Source of the DNA: an uncultured Bacilli bacterium
GTDB taxonomy: Bacteria; Bacillota_I; Bacilli_A; RF39; UBA660
Assembly: GCA_934096985.1 (NCBI GenBank)
Contig: CAKONC010000003.1
Coordinates: 86,629-150,628 of the forward strand
DNA: 64,000 nucleotides
Direction: 5' to 3'
Below, piece after piece: positions 63,359-64,000 of this stretch. Each line of letters starts with the position of its first letter. The first letter of the stretch is position 1. The notes beneath the pieces are model-generated. The model saw only the letters and a list, made by a program, of their open reading frames with translations, did not search any database and was not told where the DNA came from. Both the position numbers and the translations under genes were made by a program.

Positions 63359-64000
63359 TTATCCAGCTGCCCCTGCTGGCCCTGTTGGTCCCTGTGGAAT
63401 AGTAAGATTTAGTACAAAGTTGGGTGCCGTTCCAGATATATTAGCAGTAGCTTGTGTTCCAGGATCACCAGTTGTAACTGTTCCTATTGTAATAACTGGT
63501 GTCTCACCACTTTCACCTTGAGGTCCCGTTGGTCCAGTTTCACCTTGAATTCCTTGAGGCCCTGTTGGTCCAGTCACACCTTGAATTCCTTGAGGCCCTG
63601 TTGGTCCAGTCACACCTTGAATTCCTTGAGGTCCTGTTGGTCCAGTCACGCCCTGAATTCCTTGAGGTCCTGTTGGTCCAGTTTCACCTTGAATTCCTTG
63701 AGGTCCTGTTGGTCCAATTTCACCTTGAATTCCTTGAGGCCCTGTTGGTCCAGTTTCGCCTTGAATTCCTTGAGGTCCTGTTGGTCCAGTTTCACCTTGA
63801 ATTCCTTGCGGTCCTGTTGGTCCAATTTCACCTTGAATTCCTTGAGGTCCGGTTGGTCCAATTTCACCTTGAATTCCTTGAGGCCCTGTTGGTCCAGTCA
63901 CACCTTGAATTCCTTGAGGTCCGGTTGGTCCAGTCACACCTTGAATTCCTTGAGGTCCTGTTGGTCCAGTCACGCCCTGAATTCCTTGAGGTCCTGTTGG
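63359..64000 (-). CDS. Collagen-like surface protein (5' part off window)
   Basis: The frame is open to the right edge. It encodes at least 160 residues of G-x-y triplets, in 12-residue units of GPTGPQGIQGxT with x mostly V, E or I. A C-terminal non-collagen domain follows: GETPVITIGTVTTGDPGT, then TAPNFVLNLTIPQGPTGPAG. This is the architecture of Bacillus/Clostridium exosporium and surface collagen-like proteins (BclA-like). The start and any anchor lie outside the window. The 36-bp DNA repeats are nearly perfect, so copy number is probably variable. Confidence 0.9.
   Translation of the reverse strand, partial: PTGPQGIQGVTGPTGPQGIQGVTGPTGPQGIQGVTGPTGPQGIQGEIGPTGPQGIQGEIGPTGPQGIQGETGPTGPQGIQGETGPTGPQGIQGEIGPTGPQGIQGETGPTGPQGIQGVTGPTGPQGIQGVTGPTGPQGIQGVTGPTGPQGIQGETGPTGPQGESGETPVITIGTVTTGDPGTQATANISGTAPNFVLNLTIPQGPTGPAGAAG
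63530..64000. repeat. 36-bp tandem repeats of the collagen-like gene
   Basis: About 13 units of 36 bp encode GPTGPQGIQG plus two variable residues. Units differ at a few third-codon positions and in the V/E/I codon. They reach the window edge. Confidence 0.9.

Noticed and set aside
1..64000. Mycoplasma-type code (TGA as Trp)
   Set aside because: TGA is used as a true stop, for example at 42470, and all conserved Trp are TGG.
1..64000. CRISPR array or rRNA genes
   Set aside because: No regularly spaced direct repeats with unique spacers and no rRNA-like sequence were seen; the 36-bp repeats at the right end are coding collagen units.

Overview
The window comes from a very A+T-rich chromosome of a Gram-positive-type bacterium that uses the standard genetic code: TGA is used as a stop (for example at 42470) and Trp is TGG. 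It encodes peptidoglycan and lipid-carrier functions (mraY, uppP, a FemX-like transferase), a leucyl T-box upstream of leuS, a Cse60-type protein and many small lipoproteins. This fits a wall-bearing, low-GC Bacilli lineage, perhaps one of the uncultured gut orders such as RF39. The placement is an inference from gene content, not a phylogeny.

Layout. 1-4.2 kb: a partial PAP2 phosphatase, then a CiaR/CiaH-like two-component system, an HtrA protease and a thioredoxin-fold protein with no cysteines. Three identical-architecture CiaR-type boxes (TTTAAG-N5-TTTAAG, each exactly 10 bp from a -10) precede the three transcription units. 4.2-10.2 kb: a VanZ/RDD membrane protein, a DMT transporter pair, a holin/endolysin remnant and an acyl-CoA ligase. 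10.2-13.9 kb: an exported-protein operon (InlB-type repeats, a small anchored protein, and a protein with an apparently exact 642-bp tandem duplication) divergent from an XRE regulator. 14-22.5 kb: small membrane proteins and lipoproteins with uppP, DUF948/YtxH, trmB, a cse60-like gene and an RluA enzyme. 22.6-36.1 kb: leuS with its T-box, a GH31 protein, an MBL enzyme, a FemX-like protein, mraY, a degenerate MurE-like protein, and a translationally coupled lipid operon (E2-like acyltransferase, acyl-CoA ligase, two PlsC).

36.2-49.3 kb looks like accessory DNA. It starts at tRNA-Gly(TCC) and is punctuated by three copies of a structured repeat that begins with the tRNA 3' end (36269, 44671, 46383). 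Between and beyond them lie a MerR gene, a MarR-controlled acyltransferase/ABC operon, two HD-domain paralogues, an epimerase, gene fragments and lipoproteins. 49.4-54.4 kb holds uncharacterised genes, including a cluster of three proteins; the largest has about nine 35-residue repeats resembling eukaryotic mTERF motifs. 54.5-56.4 kb: a leaderless PlsC gene followed by an MGDG-synthase-type glycosyltransferase. 56.4-60.2 kb: a TetR-ABC-2 exporter operon. 60.3-64 kb: an unknown TPR-like protein, a transglutaminase-like protein and a collagen-like surface protein running off the window.

Best candidates for something not well described: the compact CiaR-type regulon, the bacterial mTERF-like cluster, the tRNA-linked repeat family with its possible RNA product, the catalytically degenerate MurE homologue beside mraY, and the four-gene lipid operon. 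Starts were chosen by Shine-Dalgarno spacing and often differ from the longest open frame.
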